Assembly: GCA_004340125.1 (NCBI GenBank) | Contig: SLUK01000012.1 | Span: 1 to 64,000 of the forward strand | Length of the DNA: 64,000 nucleotides | Direction: 5' to 3' | From: Harryflintia acetispora | Lineage (GTDB): Bacteria > Bacillota > Clostridia > Oscillospirales > Ruminococcaceae | Part shown: piece by piece, positions 8,724 to 16,662 of the stretch | How positions within the stretch are numbered: the first letter of the stretch is position 1 | How the letters are laid out: each line of letters opens with the position of its first letter | Program-made: the position numbers and the translations under genes | The notes under the pieces: model-generated | Told to the model about the DNA's origin: nothing | What the model saw: the letters and a program-made list of their open reading frames with translations, nothing else | Databases searched by the model: none

Positions 8724-9572
8724 ATGAGTGCGAAAACGAGAAAGCAATTTTTTAAGGTTTTCTGGATCGTCGTGGGCGTGGTCTGCTTCTTGATCATGAT
8801 GTTTCCGCTGTACTGGATGATTTCTTGTTCACTCAAGACCGAGAGCGAAATCTTTGCGCGGCCGCCCTATTACTTTCCGCCGAATCCGAACTTGGACGCC
8901 TACATAACCCAGCTTTCCAACGTGGAGCAGTTCCCAATCATCAATTCCTTTAAAAATAGCATGATCATCTCACTGGCAACCATGGCGATCTCGGTGGTCC
9001 TGTCCACCATGGCCTCCTACGGGCTGGCGCGTTTCAACATCAAGGGTAAGAACCTGATCATCTTCCTGTTCCTGGTCTCCCAGATGCTGCCGCAGGTCTT
9101 CACCCTGGTGCCCGATTTCATCATCTTCAAGTCGGTCGGGATCTACAACACCTACTGGGCGCCCATCTTCGCCAACTGTACGGTGGCGATTCCCTTCTCG
9201 ATTCTAATGTTGCGAACCTACTTTTTGAGCATACCGAAAGAGGTGGACGACGCGGCCCTGATCGACGGGTGCAACCACTTCCAGTCCTTCCTCAAGATCA
9301 TGATGCCGATGGCCTCGACCGGAATCGTCGTCTCCTTCGTCTTCTCGTTCCTGTTCGGCTATGCGGACATGATGTTCAGCCTGACCTTCATCAATGATTC
9401 AAGGATGTGGCCAGTCACCACCGGTATCTACAACGTGGTGGGCCGCTACGGGATCGAGTGGAGCCGCGCAATGGCCTTCGGGTGCCTCGCCGTGGCCCCG
9501 GTTGTCCTGATCTTCCTGCTCATGGAGCGCTACATCGTCGAGGGCTTGGCCTCGGGCGCGGTCAAGGGCTAA
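8724..9572 (+). CDS. Carbohydrate ABC importer, permease (MalG/UgpE type)
   Basis: The 282-residue second permease of the cluster 1 importer. It has six membrane helices, starting VVGVVCFLIMMFPLYWMI with the typical MalG-family phrase SCSLKTESEIF. The EAA loop is EVDDAALIDGCNHFQSFL. The ATG directly follows the stop of the MalF-type gene, so the two are translationally coupled. It should pair with the upstream permease and a cytoplasmic ATPase encoded elsewhere. Confidence 0.92.
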   Translation: MSAKTRKQFFKVFWIVVGVVCFLIMMFPLYWMISCSLKTESEIFARPPYYFPPNPNLDAYITQLSNVEQFPIINSFKNSMIISLATMAISVVLSTMASYGLARFNIKGKNLIIFLFLVSQMLPQVFTLVPDFIIFKSVGIYNTYWAPIFANCTVAIPFSILMLRTYFLSIPKEVDDAALIDGCNHFQSFLKIMMPMASTGIVVSFVFSFLFGYADMMFSLTFINDSRMWPVTTGIYNVVGRYGIEWSRAMAFGCLAVAPVVLIFLLMERYIVEGLASGAVKG

Positions 9573-9603
9573 GGTGCATCTGTAAATTTAAGGAGGGACT
9601 GTG

Positions 9604-10434
9604 ATGAAACTTTCTTGCCTGTCCAACGTCTATTCCCGCTTCTCGCTGGAGAAGGCGTTCTCCGAGGCGCAGCGCCTCGGGCTCGAGGGGATCGAGGTCT
9701 GGGGCGGCCGCCCGCACGCCTACGTCTACGACGTGGACGAGAAGATGGCCGCCACCATCCGGGGCTGGGCCAAGCAGTACGGGGTGGAAATCTGCTCCTA
9801 CTGCCCGGAAAACTGCGTCTACCCGTACAACCTGTGCTCCCAGAGCGAAAAGGAGCGCTCCGAGACGGTACAGTACTTTAAGGACGCGCTGGACGTCGCC
9901 GCCGCCATCGGCGCGCCGATGATCCAGATCACCCCCGGCGACCCCGGCTACGAGGGGGACCCGGACGAGGACTGGAAGCACCTCTGTGAGGGGCTGCGGG
10001 AGGTCTGCGCCCACGCCGAGAAGGTGGGGGTGCGGGTGGTCATGGAGACGCTCAGCACCGAGGAGAGCCTGATTTTAAATACGGCCGACGACCTGGTGCG
10101 GCTGCTGAAAGCGGTCCCCTCGCCGATGATGTTCGGCATGGTGGACTTCGTCAGCCCCGCGATCATGTACGAGCCGTTCTCGAACTACTTTAAGAAGCTC
10201 GGCCCGAAGATGGGGCATATCCACCTGGCGGATTCGGACGGCAAGACGGCCGACCATCTGATGATCGGCGAGGGGGTCATCCCCTTTAAGCAGGTCCTCT
10301 CGATGATCAAGAAGTATGATTATCCCTATTATGCGAGCATCGAGCTTTCCCCGATGGGGACCCACGGCGCCGACCCTGAGAGCTATGTCGAGCTCTTCGT
10401 CGAGCGGCTGCGGGAGGTCCTCAGTCAAATTTAA
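9604..10434 (+). CDS. FrlC-like sugar epimerase/isomerase (TIM barrel), first of three
   Basis: A 276-residue member of the xylose-isomerase-like TIM-barrel superfamily. GIEVWGGRPHAY near residues 30-41 closely resembles the corresponding part of fructoselysine 3-epimerase FrlC. Metal-ligand positions expected in this fold are seen as VMETLS (Glu), MVDF (Asp), HIHLADSD (His) and SIELSP (Glu). The start is ATG 9604 or the GTG just before it; AGGAGG lies 7-10 bases upstream. Two further paralogues lie at 12651 and 13491, and a FrlD-like kinase between them. Epimerisation or isomerisation of an imported sugar derivative is inferred; the substrate is unknown. Confidence 0.85.
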   Translation: MKLSCLSNVYSRFSLEKAFSEAQRLGLEGIEVWGGRPHAYVYDVDEKMAATIRGWAKQYGVEICSYCPENCVYPYNLCSQSEKERSETVQYFKDALDVAAAIGAPMIQITPGDPGYEGDPDEDWKHLCEGLREVCAHAEKVGVRVVMETLSTEESLILNTADDLVRLLKAVPSPMMFGMVDFVSPAIMYEPFSNYFKKLGPKMGHIHLADSDGKTADHLMIGEGVIPFKQVLSMIKKYDYPYYASIELSPMGTHGADPESYVELFVERLREVLSQI

Positions 10435-10472
10435 GGCAGAAAACCCAAACAACAGGAGAGGAGCAAGAATAA

Positions 10473-11324
10473 ATGGTAATCGACGTACATACGCATGCGG
10501 AATTCATGGAGCCGATGTACAAGGGGGACGAGGTGACCCGGCAGCGCAAGGAGATCATGGGGCGGGAGTTCCTGGGATATTGCGACATCTCGATGGCGCT
10601 GTTCCAGATGGACCACGCGGGGATCGATAAGCGGGTGCTGCTGCCGCTGGATTTGACCACGCAGTACGGCTGCACCATCGTCTCGAACGATGAGATGAAG
10701 GAACTCGTCGGGGAGGCGCCGGAGCGCTTCATCGGCTTTGCCAGCGTGGACCCCTACCGGGAGGACGCCGTGAAGGAGCTGGACCACGCCTTCGGGGAGC
10801 TGGGGCTCTCGGGGCTCAAGCTCAACCCCTCGAAGCAGAAGTTCTACCCCACCGATTCGATCATGAAGCCGGTCTACGAGAAATGCATCGAGTACGGCAA
10901 GCCCATCCTGTTCCATTGCGGGACCTCCTGGGAGCCGAACACCCCGGCGAAGTACTCGAAGCCCCTGTGCTTCGAGGAGGTGGCCATCGAGTATCCGGAA
11001 CTCCGGATCGGCCTGGCGCATTTCGGCTGGCCCTGGGTGCAGGACACCGCGATGATGCTGCTCAAGTACCCGAACGTCTACGCCGACACCTCCATGCTCT
11101 ACTGCGACCGGGCGAAGGACTTCTTCCACCAGATCTTCAAGGTGGACCTCAGCCCGCTGTGGATTGAAAACATGTTTTCGGATAAGGTGATGTTCGGCTC
11201 GAACTCGCCGCGCTTCGGGGAAGAGGACATGAAGTACGGGCTCGAGAAGCTGGGGCTGCGTGAAAGAACGCTTGCGAAGGTCCTGGGCGGCAACGCGATG
11301 AAATTCTTAGGGATGGAGGACTAA
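10473..11324 (+). CDS. Amidohydrolase-family protein with altered catalytic Asp
   Basis: A 283-residue TIM-barrel protein of the amidohydrolase 2 type (decarboxylases, lactonases). The metal-binding HxH is at residues 6-8 (VIDVHTHAEF), with further His in LFHCGTSW and LAHFGWPW. Where this family normally has GSDYP, the sequence reads MFGSNSPRFG, so the usual catalytic/metal Asp is an Asn. Either the metal chemistry differs or the enzyme uses another residue. AGGAGAGG precedes the ATG. It lies in the cluster 1 operon between the first epimerase and yjbQ. The substrate is likely to be a product of the epimerases, by inference only. Confidence 0.8.
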   Translation: MVIDVHTHAEFMEPMYKGDEVTRQRKEIMGREFLGYCDISMALFQMDHAGIDKRVLLPLDLTTQYGCTIVSNDEMKELVGEAPERFIGFASVDPYREDAVKELDHAFGELGLSGLKLNPSKQKFYPTDSIMKPVYEKCIEYGKPILFHCGTSWEPNTPAKYSKPLCFEEVAIEYPELRIGLAHFGWPWVQDTAMMLLKYPNVYADTSMLYCDRAKDFFHQIFKVDLSPLWIENMFSDKVMFGSNSPRFGEEDMKYGLEKLGLRERTLAKVLGGNAMKFLGMED

Positions 11325-11329
11325 AGGCC

Positions 11330-11761
11330 ATGAAAATGAAACTGGACTCGTTTGAGCTGCGCACCAAGAACGAATTCGATATGATCAACATCACCGAGCG
11401 GGTACACAAATTTGTGGAGGAGAGCGGGATCGAAGAGGGGATGGTCTATGTGATGACCGCCCACACGACGACGAGCATTATCGTCAACGAGAGCCTGCCC
11501 TGCCTCGAGACGGACATCGAGGAGAAGCTCGAGGAGATGGTTCCGAAGGACGCGCAGTATGCGCACAACCACTTCCTGCCGAGCTACGGTGCGACGGGCG
11601 GGAACTGCCCGGGGCATCTGAAGAGCATGCTCTGCAACTACTTTGCCTACTTCCCCGTCAAGGACGGGAAGGTGGTGCGCGGCCGGGCGCAGGAGATCTA
11701 TTTCGCCGAGTTCGATGGAATCCAGGACCGCACGGTCTACATGCAGGTGGTAGGGGAATAA
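11330..11761 (+). CDS. yjbQ: YjbQ/UPF0047 family protein
   Basis: A 143-residue single-domain protein matching the YjbQ (UPF0047) family over its whole length. The conserved signatures are AHTTTSIIVNE and HNHFLPSYGATGGN, with the His and Glu residues thought to form the active site. E. coli YjbQ shows weak thiamine-phosphate synthase activity in vitro, but its physiological role is unsettled. It starts six bases after the amidohydrolase stop and is clearly part of the cluster 1 operon, with no thiamine genes near it. A role in handling a sugar-phosphate or phospho-intermediate is a plausible alternative to thiamine synthesis. Confidence 0.85.
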   Translation: MKMKLDSFELRTKNEFDMINITERVHKFVEESGIEEGMVYVMTAHTTTSIIVNESLPCLETDIEEKLEEMVPKDAQYAHNHFLPSYGATGGNCPGHLKSMLCNYFAYFPVKDGKVVRGRAQEIYFAEFDGIQDRTVYMQVVGE

Positions 11762-11841
11762 CCCTCCATTATTAAGATGAAAGACGGTTGCCGGAGCAGG
11801 GTCCAGCGCATTGGAGGGCCCGGCGGGAAAGGGAGGATAAG

Positions 11842-12624
11842 ATGAAAGTAATAGCAGTGGGCGATGCGTGCATCGACCTCTACCAGAAGCTGGAGAGGTA
11901 CTACCCGACCGGAAACTGCGTGGACTTCATCATCAATATTGCGAAATACGGCCTGGAAAGCGCCGTGGTCAGCGTGGTGGGCACCGACCGCTACGGGGAC
12001 GAGATGATCGAGGTTTTAAAAAAATACAAGGTGGATTCCAGCCACATGCACCGCAAGGAGGGCAAAACCGCCGTGGCGCTGATGGACCTGATCGGGAATG
12101 ACCGCCTGCACACCAGCTTTGACGAAGGGGTGCTCGAGGGGTTCGATCTGAGCGAGGAGGATTTGCAGTTCATCAAGGGCTACGACGTGATCCACGGGGT
12201 GATCTGGGGCAAGGTGAACCACCACATGCCCACCTTCAAGGAGTGGGGAAAGACGGTCGTCTACGACTTCGCCACCGACCTTGACGACCCGGAGATCGAA
12301 CGGGTGCTGCCCTATGTGGACTACGGCTTCTTCTCCTACAAGCAGGACGACGCCTTCATCCGCGATTATCTTAAAAAGGCGCAGGCAAAGGGGCCGAAGG
12401 TGCTGATCGCGACACTGGGCGAGCACGGAAGCATAGCCTATGACGGGAAGAAGTACTACCTGCAGGAAGCGCTGCCGGTGACGGTGGTGAACACCGTGGG
12501 GGCCGGGGACAGCTTCATTTCGGGCTACACCTACGGGGTGATTGGGGGACAGGACGTGCCGGGGTGCCTGCGCACCGCCGCCGAGACCTCCGCGAAGATC
12601 ATCCAGATGTTCGACCCCTATTGA
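11842..12624 (+). CDS. PfkB-family carbohydrate kinase, FrlD-like
   Basis: A 260-residue ribokinase/PfkB-fold kinase. It resembles fructoselysine 6-kinase FrlD through VGDACIDLYQKL at the start, SSHMHRKEGKTAVA, HGVIWG and VNTVGAGDSFISGY at the C-terminus, where GAGD supplies the catalytic Asp and anion hole. ATP-dependent phosphorylation of an imported sugar or sugar conjugate in the cytoplasm is expected. The start at ATG 11842 follows AGGGAGGATAAG; an upstream in-frame start at 11788 has no ribosome site. Its neighbours are FrlC-like epimerases, but no SIS-domain deglycase (FrlB) is found, so it need not act on fructoselysine itself. Confidence 0.87.
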   Translation: MKVIAVGDACIDLYQKLERYYPTGNCVDFIINIAKYGLESAVVSVVGTDRYGDEMIEVLKKYKVDSSHMHRKEGKTAVALMDLIGNDRLHTSFDEGVLEGFDLSEEDLQFIKGYDVIHGVIWGKVNHHMPTFKEWGKTVVYDFATDLDDPEIERVLPYVDYGFFSYKQDDAFIRDYLKKAQAKGPKVLIATLGEHGSIAYDGKKYYLQEALPVTVVNTVGAGDSFISGYTYGVIGGQDVPGCLRTAAETSAKIIQMFDPY

Positions 12625-12650
12625 TTTGACGAGAAAGGCGGGACAAGCCA

Positions 12651-13481
12651 ATGCCGAAGATCAACATCGAACGGGTGGCGGGGATGAACATCTGCTACCA
12701 CCTGTTTACCACCGAATATTTCCTCGATTCCCTCTGCCGGCTGGGGATGAAGAGCGTGGAGTTCTGGGGCGGGTATCCGCACCAGTTCATCAGTGAAAAA
12801 TCCTATCCGCCGGTAAAAACCATCCGCAGGATGATCGAGGAGCGGGGGCTCAATCTCATCTGCTACACCCCCGAGCAGATCCAGTATTACTACAACATCG
12901 CGGCCAGGGAAGACGACATCCGCGAGGACAGCGTCGAGCATTTCAGGCGGTGCATCTATGCCGCCGCCGAGATGGGCGCGCCCAAGATGCTCATGACCTG
13001 CGGCTGGGGCTACCAGGACGAGGACCGCGAAGAGGCCTGGAAGCGTTCGCGCGAGTCGCTGCATAACCTCGGCGAATACGCCGGGAAGATGGGGATCATC
13101 CTGGCACTGGAGAACCTGCAGCAGGTGGAGAGCAACCTCATCTATACCCTGCCGCAGCTGAAAAAGATGCTCGACGAGCTTCAGTGCCCCGCCTTCAAGG
13201 CGATTGTGGACACGGTGCCCATGCACCTGGCTGGTGAGACGATGAAGGACTACATCGAGGCCTTCGGGGACGACCTGGTGCACACCCACCTGGTGGACGG
13301 CAACCCGACCGGGCACCTGGCCTGGGGCGAGGGCGAGCTGCCGCTGGACGAGGACGTGCAGACGCTCTGCGACCTTAGCTACAAGGGGACCATGTCCTTC
13401 GAGGTCTGCGGCGGGAACAACTTCGACCCCGAGAGCGAGATGAAGAAGAGCTTCACCCGCATAGGGCCGTATCTCGGCTAG
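12651..13481 (+). CDS. FrlC-like sugar epimerase/isomerase, second of three
   Basis: A 276-residue xylose-isomerase-like TIM-barrel enzyme, paralogous to the proteins at 9604 and 13491. It carries SVEFWGGYPHQF, LNLICYTPEQ, an ALENLQ Glu, VDTVPMHL and HTHLVDGNPTGH, which hold the probable metal ligands. The start is ATG 12651 after GAGAAAGGCGGGACAAGCC, a moderate ribosome site. It follows the FrlD-like kinase by 26 bases. The divergence between the three copies suggests different steps or different substrates rather than recent redundancy. Confidence 0.83.
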   Translation: MPKINIERVAGMNICYHLFTTEYFLDSLCRLGMKSVEFWGGYPHQFISEKSYPPVKTIRRMIEERGLNLICYTPEQIQYYYNIAAREDDIREDSVEHFRRCIYAAAEMGAPKMLMTCGWGYQDEDREEAWKRSRESLHNLGEYAGKMGIILALENLQQVESNLIYTLPQLKKMLDELQCPAFKAIVDTVPMHLAGETMKDYIEAFGDDLVHTHLVDGNPTGHLAWGEGELPLDEDVQTLCDLSYKGTMSFEVCGGNNFDPESEMKKSFTRIGPYLG

Positions 13482-13490
13482 GAGGGCGAT

Positions 13491-14387
13491 ATGAACAAGC
13501 TGAAATTTGAGCAGTTCGCCATTGGGAGCTTTCATTACCCGCGCTATCCGCTTTGCTATTTCCTCGATTCGGTGCAGCGGCTGGAGGTAAAAAACATCGA
13601 GCTCTGGGGCGTGGCGCCGCACCTCTATGTGGATGACCTGACCGGCGCGGACGTAAAGGCCATCAAACGGGAAATCGATGCGCGGGGGCTTCGGCTCATC
13701 TGCTACTGCCCGGAGCAGAACACCTATCCCTTCAACATTTCGAGCACCAACAAGGCCCTGCGCGAGCGCAGCATTGCCTTTATGGAGCGCTCGATCGTAC
13801 TGGGCGCGCAGCTCGGCGCCCCGACCTTCCTGCTCTGCCCGGGGACCGGGTTCTTAAACGAGGACCCCGGGGAGGCCTTTAAGCTCCTGTGCGACGCCGC
13901 GCAGCGCCTGCTGCCCACCGCGCACCGGGAGGGGGTCACCATCGTGGCCGAGACCCAGACCTGGCACGACTGCAACATCCTGCACACCGCGGCCGACCAG
14001 CGCCGTCTGCTCGACGAGGTGAACGACCCGGCCTTCAAAGCCATGCTGGACGTCAGCCAGATGACGATCTACGGCGACACCATCGCGGATAACCTGCAAA
14101 TTTTGGGCGACGACATCCGGCATATGCACCTCACCAGCTCCTACAGCGATTCGCTGGATTTGACGCTGCAAGGGGACGCGCTGCGCCAGAAGTACCCGGA
14201 CGGGCGGCCGCTGAGCACCCACATCGGCTTTCGGGCCGGGAACAACCCCATCATCGACTACCTGCGTCAGATGGGGGAGGGGGGTTACTCCCACTACATC
14301 AGCCTCGAAATCTGCGCGCGGGAGTGCTTCGGCGACCCGGAGTTCTATGCGCGCGAGGGGCTCGAGATGATGAAGCAGGCACTCTAA
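13491..14387 (+). CDS. FrlC-like sugar epimerase/isomerase, third of three
   Basis: A 298-residue xylose-isomerase-like TIM-barrel protein. It has IELWGVAPHLYVDD near residues 35-48, LRLICYCPEQNTYP, VAETQTWHD (Glu), MLDVSQM (Asp), HMHLTSS (His) and SLEICAREC (Glu). The ATG lies 10 bases after the previous stop with AGGAGGGCGAT in front. It is the last gene of cluster 1; a strong terminator follows at 14444. Relative to the other two copies it is about 20 residues longer, mainly in the region before the last His ligand. Confidence 0.83.
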   Translation: MNKLKFEQFAIGSFHYPRYPLCYFLDSVQRLEVKNIELWGVAPHLYVDDLTGADVKAIKREIDARGLRLICYCPEQNTYPFNISSTNKALRERSIAFMERSIVLGAQLGAPTFLLCPGTGFLNEDPGEAFKLLCDAAQRLLPTAHREGVTIVAETQTWHDCNILHTAADQRRLLDEVNDPAFKAMLDVSQMTIYGDTIADNLQILGDDIRHMHLTSSYSDSLDLTLQGDALRQKYPDGRPLSTHIGFRAGNNPIIDYLRQMGEGGYSHYISLEICARECFGDPEFYAREGLEMMKQAL

Positions 14388-14423
14388 GCAAGCTTACTCA
14401 TTACCATCTCCATTTTATTTTCC

Positions 14424-14475
14424 GGCCGTCCCGGGACGGCCCTGCCCGGTTCGGACCCGAACCGGGCGTCTTTTT
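14424..14475 (+). terminator. Terminator of cluster 1
   Basis: GCCCGGTTCGG (14444-14454) pairs with CCGAACCGGGC (14457-14467), followed by GTCTTTTT. An 18-base perfect palindrome, GGCCGTCCCGGGACGGCC, lies just before it at 14424-14441. Confidence 0.8.
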
Positions 14476-14499
14476 ATCCTTATGGCGGCCCGCTTTCGG

Positions 14500-14528
14500 T
14501 TGACAGCGGGTAGCGCATGTTGTACACT
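14500..14528 (+). promoter_or_regulatory. Promoter of the DUF4867-type gene
   Basis: TTGACA (14500-14505), 17-base spacer, TACACT (14523-14528), 60 bases before the start codon. Confidence 0.6.
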
Positions 14529-14588
14529 AAGAGGGACAAATCAGCCGCCAGAAGGCTATGCTGAAATACAGAATACGGGGTGGTCAAA

Positions 14589-15251
14589 ATGGATATCAAA
14601 GAGTTGCAGCGCCTGAATCCGGACAAGAAGATTTATTCGATCGACGACGAGGCTTATAAGCCCTACGGCCGGGTGCTGGGCGACGTGTGCGTCAAGGACC
14701 TGGTGGAGTACATCGACAAAAACATCGAGATTCCCGCCTCCGGCAGCAAGTATGTGCCGAGCGTGCCCGAGCTCGAGGCATTCGATTGCGTCAAGAAGAT
14801 CGAGGACCTGGTCTATGGCCAGATGGAGGTCGAGGCCGGCTACTGCGCGGGCTACAACGACGTGCTGGGCGGGCTGGAGTTCCACCAGGGCAGCGAGGTG
14901 GCCGTCACCACCACCGACACCCTCTTCATCGTGGGCAAGAAGCAGGATATGTCCGACGAGGGCGACATCGACGGGAGCAAGCTCGAGTACTTCTACATCA
15001 AGCGCGGCCAGGTCGTGGAGATGTATTCCACCACCCTGCACTACTGCCCGGTCCATGTGGACGATAACGGGTTCTTCACCCTGGTCATCCTGCTCAGAGG
15101 TACCAACACCGCGCTGAACCATCCGAGCGCGAACAAACTCTTCACCAAGAAAAACAAAGGATTTATCTGCCACACCTCCAACACGGCGAAGATCGAGGCC
15201 GGTTCCTATCCGGGGCTCAAGGGCGATCTGATCAAGATCAACCTGAAATAA
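14589..15251 (+). CDS. Cupin-like protein of the DUF4867 type
   Basis: A soluble protein of about 220 residues that I associate with the DUF4867 family, found in Firmicutes next to carbohydrate genes. The assignment is from memory of the family pattern. Segments such as LEFHQGSEVAVTTTDTLF, LHYCPVHVDDNGFF and TLVILLRG look like the beta-strands and His/Glu ligands of a cupin barrel, as in sugar-acid isomerases or lyases. There is no signal peptide. ATG 14589 has GGGGTGGT in front; GTG 14580 is an alternative. It has its own promoter directly downstream of cluster 1. Its reaction is unknown. Confidence 0.7.
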   Translation: MDIKELQRLNPDKKIYSIDDEAYKPYGRVLGDVCVKDLVEYIDKNIEIPASGSKYVPSVPELEAFDCVKKIEDLVYGQMEVEAGYCAGYNDVLGGLEFHQGSEVAVTTTDTLFIVGKKQDMSDEGDIDGSKLEYFYIKRGQVVEMYSTTLHYCPVHVDDNGFFTLVILLRGTNTALNHPSANKLFTKKNKGFICHTSNTAKIEAGSYPGLKGDLIKINLK

Positions 15252-15333
15252 GCCGGGACAATGCTCTTATGCCGCGGGCGGGTACCTTTCGGGTATCCGC
15301 CCGTTTGGGGTTTTTTCGGGTGACGGGAAAGGA

Positions 15334-16218
15334 ATGGTGATCAACATGGAGAGACGGTTTCACACGGTGGGGATCGCGGGCCTCGGGCTGATCGGCGGCT
15401 CGCTGGCGCTGGCGCTGCAGCGCCTGGGCGGGATCGCGGTCCATGGATATGACCTAGATGGGGATACCCTCGAAGCGGCGGTGCATGCGGGCGCGATCAC
15501 CCGGGCCAACGAGGGGCTGGGAGAGTGCGACCTTGTGGTGGTGGCGCTCTATCCCGGCGCGGCGGTGCACTTTGTCGAGGAGCATATCGCGGAGCTTCGC
15601 CCGGGCACGGTGGTGGCCGACTTCTGCGGGATCAAGCGCTTTCCCTGCGCGGTGCTCGAGCCGCTCTGCCGCGCGCGGGGGCTGTATTACCTCGGCGCCC
15701 ACCCGATGGCGGGCAAGGAGATCAGCGGCTTTGCGGCGGCCGACGCGAACCTTTTTCGCGGCGCGAGCCTGATTCTGACCCCGACCGAGGAGACCGATCC
15801 GGCGGCGCTCGCCGCCTTCCAGGAGCTGTGCCGGGAAGTGGGCTTCGGCCGCCTGGTGCGCAGCACCCCCGAGGGGCACGACCGGATCATCGCCTACACC
15901 TCGCAGCTCGCGCACATCCTCTCGAGCGCCTACATCCAGAACCCGCTCTCCAGCGATTTTAGCGGCTTCACCGGCGGCAGCTTTCAGGATTTGACCCGGG
16001 TGGCGCGGATGAACGGCGAGATGTGGGCCGAGCTCTTTGAGCGCAACCGGGATATGCTCATCGAGCAGATCGATGAACTGACCCTGAAGCTCGGGGAGTA
16101 CCGACAGGCGCTCGAGAATGAGGATTCGCGGGCGCTCTGGGCGCTGATGGAGCAGGGGACCGCGATCAAGAACCGGCTGCTGGCGGGGGCCAGCGACCCG
16201 AAGTGGGAAGAGGTCTGA
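15334..16218 (+). CDS. tyrA: Prephenate dehydrogenase
   Basis: A 294-residue NAD(P)-dependent prephenate dehydrogenase, which makes 4-hydroxyphenylpyruvate for tyrosine synthesis in the cytoplasm. The Rossmann motif GLGLIGGSLALAL is at residues 16-28, and the substrate region reads LGAHPMAGKEISGF with the conserved His. SQLAHILSSAY and GSFQDLTRVA in the helical C-terminal half are typical. There is no C-terminal ACT domain, so feedback by tyrosine through such a domain is not expected. ATG 15334 and ATG 15346 are both possible; GGTGATC before the second is the better-spaced ribosome site. No other aromatic-pathway genes adjoin it. Confidence 0.92.
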   Translation: MVINMERRFHTVGIAGLGLIGGSLALALQRLGGIAVHGYDLDGDTLEAAVHAGAITRANEGLGECDLVVVALYPGAAVHFVEEHIAELRPGTVVADFCGIKRFPCAVLEPLCRARGLYYLGAHPMAGKEISGFAAADANLFRGASLILTPTEETDPAALAAFQELCREVGFGRLVRSTPEGHDRIIAYTSQLAHILSSAYIQNPLSSDFSGFTGGSFQDLTRVARMNGEMWAELFERNRDMLIEQIDELTLKLGEYRQALENEDSRALWALMEQGTAIKNRLLAGASDPKWEEV

Positions 16219-16266
16219 TCCTCTGCGCCGGCCGCGAAAAAGAAGTAAAATTTTGCGGACAAGGTG

Positions 16267-16295
16267 TTGACAGGGCGGGATTTTTATCGTATAAT
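16267..16295 (+). promoter_or_regulatory. Promoter of the tRNA array
   Basis: TTGACA (16267-16272), 17-base spacer, TATAAT (16290-16295), a perfect consensus 36 bases before tRNA-Val. Confidence 0.75.
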
Positions 16296-16330
16296 TATTA
16301 GCGTTGTCGGTATGAATCGGCAGCGGTTGC

Positions 16331-16406
16331 GGGAGCATAGCTCAGCTGGGAGAGCACCTGCCTTACAAGCAGGGGGTCACAGGTTCGAGCCCTGTTGTTC
16401 CCACCA
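16331..16406 (+). tRNA. tRNA-Val (anticodon TAC)
   Basis: A complete 76-base cloverleaf with encoded CCA. The acceptor GGGAGCA pairs with TGTTCCC. The anticodon stem CCTGC/GCAGG encloses loop CTTACAA, with TAC at 16364-16366. The T-arm contains GGTTCGAGCC. Confidence 0.95.
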
Positions 16407-16407
16407 G

Positions 16408-16452
16408 CTAACAAAGGCTTCTGCCGCTGACGGTCGCACCGGCCTTTGTTAG
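16408..16452 (+). other. Spacer hairpin between tRNA-Val and tRNA-Asp
   Basis: CTAACAAAGGC (16408-16418) pairs with GCCTTTGTTAG (16442-16452) around a 23-base loop. There is no T-run, so it is more likely a processing spacer than a terminator. Confidence 0.55.
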
Positions 16453-16458
16453 AAATTT

Positions 16459-16535
16459 GGCCCGGTAGTTCAGTTGGTTAGAACGCTAGCCTGTCACGCT
16501 AGAGGTCGTGGGTTCGAGCCCCATCCGGGTCGCCA
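16459..16535 (+). tRNA. tRNA-Asp (anticodon GTC)
   Basis: A 77-base cloverleaf with encoded CCA. Acceptor GGCCCGG/CCGGGTC includes one G-T pair. The anticodon loop CTGTCAC holds GTC between CTAGC and GCTAG. The T-arm contains GGGTTCGAGCCC. Confidence 0.95.
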
Positions 16536-16558
16536 ATTTTCCTTTTTGCACAGTCTTT

Positions 16559-16662
16559 GCCCCGGATGGGGCGAGAACAGGCCGACCGCTCGCAAGAGCG
16601 GGGGAATCGTGCCGGTGGCACGATTTTAGGCCACGGGTAGAGCCCGTTCATCCGGGTCGCCA
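16559..16662 (+). ncRNA. tRNA-like structured spacer element
   Basis: The 3' end, CATCCGGGTCGCCA (16649-16662), exactly repeats the 3' end of tRNA-Asp (16522-16535). The 5' GCCCCGG (16559-16565) differs from the tRNA-Asp acceptor by one base. Between them lie CCGCTC-GCAA-GAGCGG (16586-16601), AATCGTGCC-GGT-GGCACGATT (16605-16625) and ACGGG-TAGAG-CCCGT (16633-16647), plus GGCC/GGCC (16580-16583, 16629-16632). It lacks a 7-base anticodon loop and a normal T-loop, so it is not an ordinary tRNA. A degenerate tRNA-Asp copy or a processed spacer RNA are the main options. Confidence 0.45.

Noticed and set aside
7682..8836. Long minus-strand reading frame of 384 codons
   Set aside because: It is antisense to the MalF-type permease gene. 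Its sequence is rich in Asp, Arg, Gln and His as expected for a shadow frame in GC-rich DNA.
16522..16662. Attachment sites of an integrated element (14-base repeat of the tRNA-Asp end)
   Set aside because: Only 113 bases separate the repeats and no integrase or cargo gene lies near, so a present-day integrative element is not supported.
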